Source: Purshia tridentata (Eukaryota; Streptophyta; Magnoliopsida; Rosales; Rosaceae). From it: 64,000 nucleotides of DNA. The DNA lies in NCBI GenBank assembly GCA_003254885.1, contig QANT01006476.1, positions 1-64,000 of the forward strand, given 5' to 3'. How positions within the stretch are numbered: the first letter of the stretch is position 1; every line of letters starts with the position of its first letter. Both the position numbers and the translations under genes were made by a program. Shown here piece after piece: positions 1-11,783 of the stretch. The notes beneath the pieces were generated by a model. That model ran no database searches and was not told the origin of the DNA. It saw only the letters and a list, made by a program, of their open reading frames with translations.

Positions 1-413
1 CCCCTTATGTTATAGAAAACTATAAACATATATATATTATAAAAATTAAAAGCTAACGAAGCCCCAATTGAAAATTTTAAATTTGAAACCCCAAATAAAA
101 GCCAAACCCTATATAGAAATTAAATACATATTTAATAATACATTATATAAGTTATTATTTGAGTATGGCACAAAAATGGTCCAAAAAGTCCAACAAGTAG
201 CCCAAAATGTAAGAAAAAAATGGGCCTAATGAGACTCTCGGTCAAGGCCCAATCCAGACCGGATCGCACCAAGTGGGCCGGTCTACCGGACTTTCGGTCT
301 ACCGAATTTTCAGTCCGGTCTCAATTTCCAAATAAAGCTACCAGAAACATCCGGTCTGGTCTCTAGTCTTCCCAAATTCGGTCCAGTCCGATCTAGTCCG
401 GTCCCCCACCCCT
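1..413. repeat. End of a likely non-autonomous hAT-type element
   Basis: The segment from about 240 to 413 is built from repeated GGTCCGGTC/GGTCTACCGG-like words and ends in CCCACCCCTG at 404-413. Read from the other strand this is CAGGGGTGGG, a terminal sequence common in plant hAT elements. The other end lies outside the window, so neither a target duplication nor the element length can be checked. The first 240 bases are AT-rich and show no gene. Confidence 0.4.
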
Positions 414-1013
414 GTGAAAAACTAATCGATCGATGAAAACAATCTTCATTGCGTGCGATATTTATGGGCTAATCTAAAAGGTTTCCCTTTATGTTGGCAC
501 CTTAATCTATAAAAAGTTTTTTAATATTTGGTATTTAATTTGTTATTCAACATTCGGAGGAGCTAAATTCACCCACGCTAGTTCAATTTAATATGAAGGC
601 CAACTAAACCCAAAAACTAGCATCACTCCCTAAAAAAAAAAAAAAAAACCAAAATCTAAGTAGCANAAAAAAAAAAAACAAAATCTAAGTAGCATGACGA
701 GCTATAGCTTTGGTCGCGAAGTACCACGTGGAGTACCACGACGAGTCACGACCACCACATACAACAAAAACCAAACTCCGTACGGTGGGCTGAGCCGTAG
801 TGGCCTATCGTGGCGGCCTAGTTGGGACCTTCACTCCGTGCACTGCGTCACCTGCGCACGCTAGCATTATTCACTGCACCCACTCACACCAATCCACAAT
901 GTCAACAAAAGGCACCACCATCACCATCACCTTCACCTTCACCTTCACCTTCACCTTCACCGCCACCACAACCAAAACCCCTTCTCTGCTATCCTGCACC
1001 CCAACCCAAAACC
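414..1013 (+). promoter_or_regulatory. Upstream region of the trihelix gene
   Basis: There is no coding gene here. It holds two poly-A tracts, an assembly N at 666 inside a duplicated sequence, and a CCTTCA hexanucleotide run at about 931-960 just before the start codon. An out-of-frame ATG at 899 opens a reading frame ending at 1159, past the main start at 1014, so a long leader would carry an overlapping upstream ORF. No TATA box stands out. Confidence 0.4.
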
Positions 1014-2309
1014 ATGACCACCGTCACCCAACCCAAACCTCCCCGCAGGGTCCCTCCACCGTGTTGGACCCAAGACGAGACCCAAGCCTTGATCTTGGCC
1101 TACAGGGACAGATGGCACGCTCTCCGCCCCACCAATCTCAAAGCCGCCGACTGGGATGACGTGGCGGCCACCATGGCCACCCATTGCCCATTGCCATCCT
1201 CCTCCTCGCCGCCCAAGACCGCCTTGCAGTGCCGTCACAAGATGGAGAAGCTCCGAAAACGGTACCGTTCCGAGAAGCAGCGGGCTTTGGCATACCCAGG
1301 TCGGTTTTTCTCTTCCTGGGCTTTGTTTCACCTTATGGAAGAATTGGAAGAGTCTGTTTCTGTTTTTGGGTCCGACCCAGATCTCGAAATCCATAAAGGT
1401 GTTGAATTTAGATGTGGGTTTTCGGTTGATAAGAAATTTAGAGAGGTTGATAGGAATTCTAGCCCTAACATTGATTTTGATGGCAATTCTGGAAGTGAGT
1501 TTGGGGAAGAAACTGAAGATGATAAGAACTCAATGGCTCAGGGGTTCAAGTTTGATAGTAAAAATCGTAAAACTTCTAGCTTTTATTCTGAAGTTGATGA
1601 TTATGTTGTTCAAAGAGTTGATGGTGCTAGTGGGTTTCCCTTAAGAACTCTGGGTGGTAGGCTTTTAATGCCTTCGGGGTTTACACGAAAGAGTAATGGT
1701 CAGGTTGATGTGAATCTAAAGCATAAATTCAAGCAAGATAGGGAATTTGGAGTTGATATTGAAGGTGGGTTTAATGCCAAATTTAGAGGTGGTTCGGGGT
1801 TTACACGAAAGAGTAATGGTGAGGTTGATGTGAATCTTAACCATAATTCCAAGCAAGATAGGGAATTTGGAGGTGATATTGAAGGTGAGTTTAATGCCAA
1901 ATTTAGAGGTTATAGAGATTTTGTACCTGCTGGGTTTAGACGAAAAAACTGTGGCATTGTTGATGGGAATTTAAACTGTGGTGTTGATTTTAAGGAAGTG
2001 GATGGGTATTCTTCTTTGTCAAGATCAAAGTTTGTGAGGAAGAAGAATGTTGCTGTTGGGGTTAAGAGAGGGGTAGATCCTGTTGAAGAGTTGGCTTCAT
2101 CAATTACACTGTTGGGAGAAGGGTTTGTGAGGATGGAACATATGAAGATGGAAATGACCATGCAGATTGAGAAGATGCGAATGCAGATGGAGATGAAGCG
2201 TACTGATGTCTTTATTGAATCGCAGCAGCAGATTCTAGATGCTTTTGTGAATGCATTATTGGAAAAGAAGAAGAAAAAGAAGGTGAAGGTGGTGTCCCCT
2301 GATTCTTAG
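1014..2309 (+). CDS. Trihelix (GT factor, SIP1/ASIL-like) transcription factor
   Basis: Intronless gene for 431 residues. Residues about 18-111 form a trihelix DNA-binding domain: it opens with CWTQDETQALILAYRDRW, continues with WDDVAATM and ALQCRHKMEKLRKRYRSEK, and closes with the SSWALFHLMEEL helix. The last 75 residues are a Met/Glu/Lys-rich amphipathic helix (RMEHMKMEMTMQIEKMRMQME) followed by a lysine run, as in the SIP1 clade, where this part is a coiled coil. Such proteins are nuclear and bind GT-type promoter elements. The middle is Gly/Asp/Asn-rich and includes a 40-residue tandem duplication (1674-1913). ATG 1014 is the first in-frame ATG; the frame stays open upstream, coding a Pro-Ser repeat, but only from non-ATG codons. 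The family assignment is firm; the orthologue is not settled. Confidence 0.88.
   Translation: MTTVTQPKPPRRVPPPCWTQDETQALILAYRDRWHALRPTNLKAADWDDVAATMATHCPLPSSSSPPKTALQCRHKMEKLRKRYRSEKQRALAYPGRFFSSWALFHLMEELEESVSVFGSDPDLEIHKGVEFRCGFSVDKKFREVDRNSSPNIDFDGNSGSEFGEETEDDKNSMAQGFKFDSKNRKTSSFYSEVDDYVVQRVDGASGFPLRTLGGRLLMPSGFTRKSNGQVDVNLKHKFKQDREFGVDIEGGFNAKFRGGSGFTRKSNGEVDVNLNHNSKQDREFGGDIEGEFNAKFRGYRDFVPAGFRRKNCGIVDGNLNCGVDFKEVDGYSSLSRSKFVRKKNVAVGVKRGVDPVEELASSITLLGEGFVRMEHMKMEMTMQIEKMRMQMEMKRTDVFIESQQQILDAFVNALLEKKKKKKVKVVSPDS
1674..1913 (+). repeat. In-frame 120-bp tandem duplication inside the trihelix gene
   Basis: Two adjacent 120-bp units (1674-1793 and 1794-1913) differ at only a few bases. 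Each encodes about 40 residues beginning SGFTRKSNG and ending NAKFRG. A weaker third echo, AGFRRKNCGIVDGNL, follows at about 1930-1972. High identity points to a recent duplication. Confidence 0.9.
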
Positions 2310-2917
2310 ACGGAACTTTTATTTTCCAGTTGAACTGTCTTTTTGTAAGTTTGCTTCTAAATTCTGTTGGAACATGAAAAGTTAGGATGGTCTTCTTTGA
2401 CTTCATTCATAATTGACAAAAACAAGTATGATAGGATATTGTGCCCTGAAGGTGGAAATTATCTTGACAGGTATATAGAGCTTAATATTCTTGCTGTTCG
2501 TTAATGCAAGTTGGGAATCATCCTTTTGTCTCTGTTTTGTGGTTGATTCATGGTTCAAAACATGATCAGATATATGACTTGATTTGCTTAAAATGAAATG
2601 TTTCTATTGTGGTCATAGATGTGTATGAGGTAATTTCGAATTTTTATGGGTTGATCTTCTTCTGTTTGTTAGCAGAGTTATATAAACTACAAAATATCAT
2701 GCAATGTAGTTTATAATAGTATATATAATGTATGATCATATAGAATAATAGAAACATAAAAATTAATTTTATTTTGAGGCAATAGTTACAGAAATACTTT
2801 ATGCCAGCTTGTAATTACCCTTGGCTTATAATACTTTAACCTCCATGTGGTAACTCTTAGATGATATTCCCTCAACTTGTAATCAAATTTGATTTATTTA
2901 TTTTTTCAACCGGAACG

Positions 2918-3089
2918 GGGGACCTCAATGGCATATTGGATGACTGTGAAAAAAAAGGAGCTTCAAGAAGTGGAGTTGGGGGTTGAAGGACTGTATGTTC
3001 AGAAATGTCTTTATTGATTTGGGCTTCATAGGACCAAAATTCACTTGGATTGCTATGGAAAGGATTGACAGGGCTATCAATTTTGGTTA
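2918..3089 (+). mobile_element. LINE (L1-type) endonuclease fragment
   Basis: In two frames the sequence reads GDLNGILDDCEKKG and then RNVFIDLGFIGPKFTW followed by ERIDRAI. These match the core of the apurinic endonuclease domain of plant L1 elements (GDFN, then DLGF.GP.FTW, then ER.DRA). There is an in-frame stop after KKGASRSGVGG and a frameshift before RNVF, so it is a dead fragment. No reverse transcriptase or poly-A tail is visible nearby. Confidence 0.7.
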
Positions 3090-4436
3090 GACACTTAACC
3101 AGAACTAAAAATGGGTTGTCAATGGAACGCTAGAAGTTGTGAAAAGAATCACAATTTTTGAAGTCATGGCAGTGACATTAATCCATCAAAGGAATTGCAA
3201 TTTGTGTCTGATCCTACTACTGGATCTTTCCGGGGCAATCATCAGTATTTTGGATGCAAATTGGGACTGTATAATCCACTGTACATCTTAGTTCTTCGTT
3301 ATCATTAAAAAGGTTCCATTATCTCTCTTTCAGAAAAACTAAAATAAATAAATTAAAGAAGGTTCTGTTATCAGCATATGAAGCATGGTAAAAGAACTAA
3401 AAATTAAACTGAATTGGGGTCTCCTAGTTTCCTCGCAAATGGAGGTCTGTTTCCTTAATTGGTTCAAGGCACCGAACACCAGTGCTCCTTGTTCTCAATC
3501 AATCTTCGGGGTTGGACATAATGTGTCACCAAAAGACTAGCAATCGTTTCACATTTTTTGCTTCAACTATTGGGTGGTTTAGCTAACCATGCAAATAAAG
3601 TTTCACTAGTTTTGCATGTAGAGGATGATACTTCTATTTTTGTACAATCATTTTTTTTCAATGATCTAGTAAAATGGTATCTCCTTCCTCTTTCTTAAGA
3701 AAAAGGGTAGAGGGTGGATCTTGGAGTTGAAAATATAATTTGTTTTAATATATTTTGTGGAGAACTTTAAGGTCCAATATTTTAAACTAAAACTGATATT
3801 GGTTTATCTGGAATTATGTTATGACTAATTGACCATCTATGAATTGAAAACTGTGTTTATTTTCAGTGCAAGAAATAGTGCATGATATAGAGTTGCCTAA
3901 AAGGAGTCATGGTCAATTGACTACAGGTTGTTCTAGTTAAATGGCAACCGCCTGAGAATAAATGTTTTGTGTTCAAGCTCTAGTGTTGTCCTATTCATGG
4001 CCTACTATGCATGTGTTTCAACTTTCTACAGAGTGAATTTTAAGGAAAATTTAGCCTTTGGCTTTCTTAAGAAAACTTCTTATTATCGAGTGAGGATTGT
4101 CAGGAGTAATGAGTGGGAAAACTTCAGAACCTTTACCATGCATGTAAGACAAACAAAGCATAATAATGCTTTTGTTATACAAAGGAACTTTCAGTAAATG
4201 ATAAAAACAAGAAAAGTTGACTTTGCTAGAGGTTCAGCATTTCCCTCCTTTCTTTGTAATTGGATCGTGAGGTTCTAATTCTTAATAGTGTGTCAATCAT
4301 TACTTGGTATGGCCCAAAATGACCTCAATCATCTTGTCCACTCCCACAATTAAAGAGTTTATATGCTGGGTGGCAACAGCTGAAGCAAAAAGGGAAAAGT
4401 GCAGAAAAACTAGTAGGTCAGTAGGTCTGTAGGTCT

Positions 4437-4500
4437 TCTCTCTCTCTCTCTCTCACACTCACTCACACACACACACACACAACCACACACAACCACACAC
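4437..4500. repeat. Compound CT/CA microsatellite
   Basis: A run of TC repeats passes into CACTCA and then CA repeats broken by AACCACAC units. It lies about 180 bp beyond the stop codon of the transporter gene on the minus strand. Confidence 0.9.
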
Positions 4501-4678
4501 AAGTACTTCGGTTTTCTTTTGCTATGACATTTTTATACACAATTAACTTTGTCATTTCCAATTGATCGGAATTCCGTTTTGCTTGATGGGAATTCCTTGA
4601 ACCCAAATTAAGTACCATAAAAAGTGCTATGGGAAAAAAGAAAAAAAGAAAAAAGGGAAAAGACAGGCACATTGACTG

Positions 4679-7600
4679 TCAAAGTACTTGAATGTCTAGC
4701 TTTGTTTGTTGCAGTACTGCTGAGGTTGGATTTACTTCATCAACAATGTTCTCCATCTCCTCTGCCTGGTAAGTAGAATGAACACCATAAAACAGATAGA
4801 AAAGTGTTATGAAACATGCCCATACAGCAAACCTTTCTAATGAGAATTTCTCTAGCGAGGTCATGAGGAAGATATTAAGGAAGATCGATAATGCAGGTGG
4901 CCATGGCATGAGTGGCATGGACCACCCGGTGGGATTGGTGAGGCAAGGAACTCTGTAGTTAAAAAAGGCAATGATGGTGATTGTAGACACTCCAAAAAGG
5001 GGTAGCCCCCACCTCTGTTGCTTAAGCTTCCATGACATGGAAAAGCCAATGGCACTAGATGAGAGGAGGAAGAGGAATAAGAGAGTCTGCATTGGGGCAT
5101 TGTTGCTAATGATCACGTATCGACGATAAATGAGACCATTGGCCACAAGGTAGAACACCAACAGCGTGCCGATGGAGATCATGTCAATCACTATGTCCAG
5201 GTCAGTGAAGAGTGCAATTGATGATGTGCAAATTCCTGCATCACAAGAGAGAAATATTCATCCATTTGTCCAGTTTTCTACTTTGAAGTTTTTCTATTTT
5301 TGTATGCATTTGATGTTTCAACTTATAGCACTCAATTTTAATTGATGTCAATATATGACAATGTAATTGAGAAAAACACAATCTGTAATTTTTGTTGTAT
5401 TCGGCTGGTAGTAGCAGAAAGAAATGAATAAGTGGGATTTATGGGCAAAATGAGTGCAGATTTCACACCAATGAGCATGCACATTAAAATATACAAGTGG
5501 GGCTCATATAAATCACTTATTCCATACCCACCAGTCCACCACGAGCATTTGTTCAACATAAAAAATAAAAAATAAAAAACAAAAAAAATTTAGAAGTTGG
5601 ACACTTAGACTCAAACAAAACTTCATTGTTTGGTATATTTTTTCACATCCAAAAATATACAAAATGCATGTAGAAAAGTATAGATTAAATATAAGAAGAT
5701 GAATACATATTTATCTATATAAGTCTTGAAATTCTTTTTGACACAATTAATTACACTATCTACACAATGGGATATCGATGTAAATGGAAAAGATCCATGG
5801 AGAAGAAATTGAAAAGCATGCAATTTTATTAATCACGTACCCAGGAAGAGAGTGGCATTCAATGGAGTGCCTGTAGAAGGATGCACCTTGGCTAACCAGG
5901 AGGGCACTAGTCGAGCCCTTCCAATAACACAAAGGTACCTTGCTTGGCCTAACATGGCAACCAAGAGTGAAGCAACAATCCCCAAGCTTGCACCAGCCCC
6001 AACCACATTGCTTGCCCAGTCCCAACCAATCTGTCTGAAAGCCACTGAAAATGATACTTTCTCTGATATCTGGAAATCATTTGAAGAATCCCAAATCATT
6101 AAAAATAAGGAGTGAGAGAAACATACTAATTAGTTAATTGGGATGTTTTACCATATTGTGATCGATGTTTGTATTCGTTGCATTCATGATATTTTTGTGT
6201 GTACGTGAACATTAAACATCCTAATATCTATAGCGGGACTTTTATGGTCCCAATATGGTAGACAAATCCTAGTTAATTTGACCAAATTTCAAGTACATAC
6301 TAACCTTGTTGTAAGGAACCATCAAGCACAGAGCCAAGGCCATAAGGCAATAAAGCGTGGAGGTGATAACAACCGAACCAATGATGCCAATGGGCAGGCT
6401 CTTTGAAGGGTTTTGGATCTCTTCTGCCATGGTTGAAGCTGAGTCATAGCCGATATAGCTGAAATAGACTCTAGCTGCCCCATCAAGTACACCTCTCACA
6501 CCAAAAGGAGCTAGTCCTTTAGGCTTCATCAAGTTGTTGGTAGTCCCATTGTAGAAACCGGCAATTATAATAAATCCAAAGAAAACCACATGAAACACTG
6601 TCATAATAAGGTTCAATATGGAGCTTTCCTTTGTGCTGCAATCCCAAAAGAATTAACACCCATCACTTTCAAAATCCACTAAAACAAAAGATACCATTAC
6701 TTGGGAGCCCAATAACAATTAAGAAATTATTATCAATAATAGTAATGGTGATGGTTGCAATGATAATATATATAATATATTATACATCTATGAATAGTGA
6801 TTAAGTAATAAATATGATATAGGACTAATCCAAATGCCCACCAACTTATGCCTAAATAAGGCCTAGTTGCAAAATGTTGGGCACCTATATTATGAAAATA
6901 TTCAGCAAAACATTATAGCTAGGTATATAGAAGTACAATTAAGGCAAACAGGTAGGTAGCAAGAGATCAAACCTATGACAAAGACAGAGAGTGAGAAGAA
7001 GAATAAGAGCAACAGCTGGGAAGTCCAACATATCATAGCCCTTTGCCAACCCATCCACTCCTACTCTCCATGTCTTTGGATCATTTTCTCCAAATGCAGA
7101 GGACAAATACTCTGTAAAACTTCTTGCCACAGCAGCGTTTGACAATACATACTCCATGAGTATATTTGCCCCAGCAAAATAACCCACAAATTCTCCTACA
7201 TACATATAAAATGAAAGTAAGTAAAAAGGCAGAAAATGAAGAATATATATAGCTAGTAACCCCCATAACCAAGCAGTTAATGGTTCATACCAAAAGTCAA
7301 TCTGAGATAACTGAAGGCACCTCCAGCAACTGGAATTTGAACAGAAAATTCAGTGTAACACAAGGAGGAAAGAAGGGCTGATATTCCTGCAATGATATAG
7401 GATATGAAAACTGAAGGACCAGATGTTTTGAGTGCCACAGGGCCTGTTGTGACAAAAACTCCAACACCTAGCATGCCTCCAACACCAAGGGCTATCAAAT
7501 CATACCACTTGAGCTTTCTTTTCATGTCAGCCCCAGACCTTTGCCTCACTTGGTTGAGCTCTTGGTCTGGGGTCCATGTGGCTAGCATTCTCTTCCTGAG

Positions 7601-7738
7601 CCTGTGGGGTGTCTGGGATAGGGAATGGAGATATCTGGAGAAGCAAATGGTGGTGGTGTTGTTGTTGGGTGTGGTTTGGGTGGTGGTGGTGGTAGTTGTC
7701 ATGTTTGTGAAACAATGGAGTAGTGTTTTGGCTTCCAT
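4679..7738 (-). CDS. Cationic amino acid transporter (CAT6/CAT7-like)
   Basis: Five coding exons: 7738-7291, 7195-6973, 6635-6305, 6069-5841 and 5235-4679, giving 595 residues with frame kept at every GT/AG junction. It is a multi-pass membrane permease of the APC superfamily, importing cationic and some neutral amino acids. The N-terminal signature LRKRMLATWTPDQELNQVR, then KLKWYDLIALGVGGMLGVGV and FVGYFAGANILMEYVLSNA, resembles the plant CAT6/CAT7 branch more than CAT1/5. Conserved blocks SYIGYDSASTMAEEIQNP and VAMLGQARYLCVIGRARLVP follow, and the C-terminal exon holds the extra helices typical of CATs. The first 30 residues include a Thr/Asn-rich low-complexity run. ATG 7738 is the first in-frame ATG. 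Membrane location (plasma or vacuolar) cannot be told from sequence. Confidence 0.93.
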
Positions 7739-8498
7739 GGGAAAGATGGGTGAAGGGTTTAAATATGCACTTGCGAGAGAAGATATATTGCTTGATTCTT
7801 TCACTAAAGGGGTTGATGAGAGAACCCAAATGAGAGTGCCCCTAGCTTTATTGAAAGCACCTAGTTTTCCTTGGCATTGTTAAAATGACAATAATGCCCC
7901 CCTTCTCTCTCACACAGTCACACAAAGTCACAAACATAACATATACAAACAGCTAGCTTTTGAGTGTCCCAAGAAGTACCTCAAACGGGTTATTCTGTTA
8001 TAGGAGCTGAGAAATTTGGCATGCAGAAAAAGGCAGAAAAAGGCTCAGGCATTTTGAAATGAGCTTTGTAAAAGGAACCACAGTGAATATTAAGGGGACT
8101 ACTTTGACCCAATACCTTTTGGAATTGAATTTCCTGATCACCAGAAACTTTGAAAAGATGTGACAATTAGCATCCACACACTTTTTAAAGCAGCTAAAGG
8201 TTTCTTCTCACAGTGTAAGGAATAATTGGACTTGGTTCCTAAACAGAAAATATATTAATGCCATTCACAGTGTTGCATAGCTGATGATATCCAGTATTTT
8301 GGAGCTAATAAAAGACGAGTTAGCTTAGTGCATTATGATTGATCAAGTGATCTGTTTTCTATTTTATTTCAACTCAAGAATGATACTCAATTAATTAATG
8401 GAGGGAGCTAGCTAAGTATGAGTTTAGCGCCAATTAAAAATTCTGTTTAAGGTGCCAAACGAGTGGTGTTGGAACACTCTTGTAAAAACCTGCCACAC

Positions 8499-8529
<31 letters not shown>

Positions 8530-11489
8530 TCAGAGAGCTTTTATCTTTATATTAATTTAGGCTTTGCCTATGGATGTTATGCAGCTTTGTGCAATATATT
8601 TATAACATATACTTCTCAAAATCATATACTAATTAATTAATTAAGCCCTCTGAAAAGATGCTGGCACAGCTTCATTTTGGCCAACACTTCAATGCCATGC
8701 AGGCTGCATCTTGCCCAATTTATAGCCTACTTAAACACAAAAAACAAAAAATAAAACTGTATAATCTGATACTGTTTGAATTTTTTATTTTTATTTTTAA
8801 ACTTTATATATATATATATATGCATGATTAACATCCGCGCGCATGTTTGAATTGAACAATATATGAATGATTACAATTATTGGGGTGCAAATATAATGTA
8901 TAATTGTATCCAATATATATAGGAGAAAAGAAAATAAAGAAGGTGTGGATCAAATTCAATTGTCCCACATTGGATAGTCCATAATTAGGTATTTAAATTT
9001 GGGATAATATTTATGCAATATGAAAAGTTCAAAAGACGTGGATCTAATAATATTTTGTACAGAGATTTTTTTGAACATTAAAAAGAAAAATAACACTAGA
9101 CCAAATAGCTAGCTAGTTAATTGGTTAGTTCTTTGAAAAGATTGGATGTTATTATTTGAGATTTTTTTTTGTCAAACGATATTGGGTCTCAATACACCCT
9201 AATTAAATACTTACACAAACAATTGGGTTAAACCCATATGCATTGGCTTTCAAGGGGCATTGGTGTGAATGGTCAAAGCTAATTCCTAGGTTCAATCATA
9301 TTGTTAATAGAAAAATAAGTAATAAAATTTTAGGTTTTTTTAATAGTTAAAGTTGGTTAATCAAAGAAAAGTGTCAAACTCATGAGTGATTGAGACTTGA
9401 ATTGGGGCCATTTATGTTTAGGATTCAACTATTTAGGTAAATAGAATGGCTAGCTGAGTTTGGTAATTAAAGTGAATGATTTTAAATTTTATCCATAATC
9501 AAACAGCTTGTATAGATTGAAATGATAGTGGGTACATGAAATCAAAGCATCTTTTGAACATGCATGGTACGATTAACAACTAACCATTCATTGATTTCTG
9601 ATTAGGTTTCAAAATATATATTTCTTGTTCTTACTTTGATTAATTACCTTTTGTAGGCATGCAGTTAATTATCTCACATATAACTCTAAGGCTTAAGCCA
9701 TTAATTTTGGTATTTTTTAGTAGGTATATTCTAGCTACACAAGACTTTGGATAACGCAAAATGCTTCTTCATCTTAGGGTTGAACCTATAGGAGTTCACC
9801 AAATTACTTTGCTTGCAGCCCAAAAGGCTTTATGTAGCTTTCAGTAAAAAAAGGTGGATGCATGGGGAATCAGTTTTAGCAGTTGACAGTTAAAAAGCAC
9901 AAATTGTATAAATTAAGGCCTACCCTAGCCTTAACGTTGTCACACACCAAATATTCATGTTATATTGTTATTTTTAAATATCACATATTTTAATAAAAAT
10001 ATAATTAATCAATGGTATTGAATTATTGATTGACCAAATTCCTAAAATAAATTTACCAAAAACGTGAGGTACTATTAGTCCATTCGTTTCTTCGCTTTCA
10101 TCTTTATTAATTGATAACTTCATTTTGACATAATATTTTCAGTCGTTTTTAATAATTAGAGTAATAATAACTATACGTTTAATATGACAATATATTAAAT
10201 AATAGATAGTTTGACAAGAGAATATTTGTTTATTGTATGCTATGCCGGTGGTGCTCTGTCATCACAATTAATATGAAGATTATCTTGTAATCTTTTATTT
10301 ACTCTCTAATTCTCTTTCCGAGTAAGAAGTCAAAAAACAATTCTCTTTTATGTGAATCAAATCCAACATACTAGAAGGCTTTGAGGATTAAGAGGATGAG
10401 AACCAACGTAGCTTAATTATTAATTAACCACTTCATGATAAAATCATATATCTTTTTCAATGGCTTGAGAATATTTAGTTGGGATTAAGTGGTCCATGCT
10501 GATCCTTTACATATACACGTACGTCACTATATATATGGGAAACTCTACAAGATTTTAATGACAAATTATAGGCCAATTGCAATTTGCTGTCAACATCTAC
10601 ATGAACATTATATCATGTGGAGGTATAATTAGTCTAGGCACATAAGGGAATAGGATCGATCCTCTGATGGTTTTTTTAGTGAACTGATCTTGTACTTAAT
10701 ATCTAATAAGATTTTGCTTTGGCGTATAAGGATTCTTTTCTTGGATTTAGAATTTCAAATTTATAAATTTTATAAAAATGATTATTTTTTTTGGCCAAGT
10801 AAAAAATTATATTTAAATTAATAAAACATTTTAATATTACATAATGGTCAATTTAAATTTTGTTTTCCAGAAAAATTAATGAATTTTGAAATTATATTTT
10901 AGTCACTAAGTCCAATCCACTTTTGGTCAATAATGACTAAAATAAATTATGAAAAAGTGCATTAATTTAAATGTAATTGTGATAAGTTTTATTAATTTAT
11001 TTGTAATTAACCATAGTTTTTAACACAAATATCAACACTAATCCACACCGACACACACTGGAAATATGAGGAATGCATAAATATGGCCGGGCATGCTTGA
11101 ATTAGTGGTTATTTGAATGCTAATGAGACTTTCAAAAGAGAAATCATTATAACTTGTGAATTGAGCTCAAGTTCAGAGATTACAGAAGGATTTAAATTAG
11201 CAGCCAATTAGCAAATTGCTAGGTTTTGTACCTACAATTAATATGTTCTCTTTTTTTATATATTCAAATTTGGTGTACCCTCCCAAATTCTGCTACTTAA
11301 TTAAACATACTGTACAAGAAGGAATTAAATAGCTTAAAACTAACAAAATGAAATAAACAAAAGAGCTCTTTGGCTGAAATTAATTGCCCCCAACAAACAT
11401 GAGAAGCATCATTGACACTCAATGACCGGCTTCACACATAATATTGCCTCTGTTATAGTTGTTTGTTGCCTATATATAATTTTTTAATA
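7739..11489. other. Gene-poor intergenic region
   Basis: This includes the promoter side of the transporter gene. I see no coding gene: reading frames are short and AT-biased. Contents are a GA microsatellite at 8501-8530, short TA runs (8810-8820), and plain AT-rich sequence. A GTCCCACATTGG word near 8963 resembles the start of small LTR elements but stands alone. Confidence 0.55.
8501..8530. repeat. GA microsatellite
   Basis: About fifteen AG units beginning CACAGAGAGAG and ending GGGAGAGATC. No gene is attached to it. Confidence 0.9.
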
Positions 11490-11783
11490 GTTTAAGATTT
11501 ATGATATATATATATATATATATATATATATCCAGTTGTTTTGTAAGAGATTTATTGGTTGCAGGAGATCCTACATTTAAAGCCTCATCAATTTCCCATT
11601 TCCTTTGTTGAATTTCAAGGTGCATGGTTGGGTTGCACAGTTTAAGATTTATGATATATATATATATATATATATCCAGTTGTTTTTTAAGAGATTTATT
11701 GGTTGCAGGAGATCCTAAATTTAAAGCCTCATTAATTTCCCATTTCTTTTGTTGAATTTCAAGGTGCATGGTTGGGTTGCACA
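11490..11783. repeat. 150-bp tandem duplication with internal TA microsatellite
   Basis: Unit 1 (11490-11639) and unit 2 (11640-11783) both begin GTTTAAGATTTATG, contain a TA run of different length, and end GGTTGGGTTGCACA. Outside the TA run they differ at only a few positions. A more diverged piece with GGTTGCAGGAG recurs at about 11960-12005, perhaps an older third copy. Frames through this repeat are open on the minus strand only because of the repeat and are not a gene. Confidence 0.9.

Larger units (their letters stand above)
2310..4678. other. Intergenic region between trihelix and transporter genes
   Basis: I see no host gene. It carries the 3' end of the trihelix gene, a LINE endonuclease fragment (2918-3089), and a CT/CA microsatellite (4437-4500). 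The rest is AT-rich sequence with scattered stops in all frames. Confidence 0.6.

Noticed and set aside
957-1394. 145-codon minus-strand frame over the trihelix gene
   Set aside because: It mirrors the trihelix domain coding strand and begins and ends without gene-like signals.
7404-7883. 159-codon plus-strand frame opposite the first transporter exon
   Set aside because: It is the antisense shadow of a well-supported coding exon and its leader, with no domain of its own.
8950-8990. GTCCCACATTGG, as at the start of Cassandra/TRIM LTRs
   Set aside because: One short word with no second copy or primer site.
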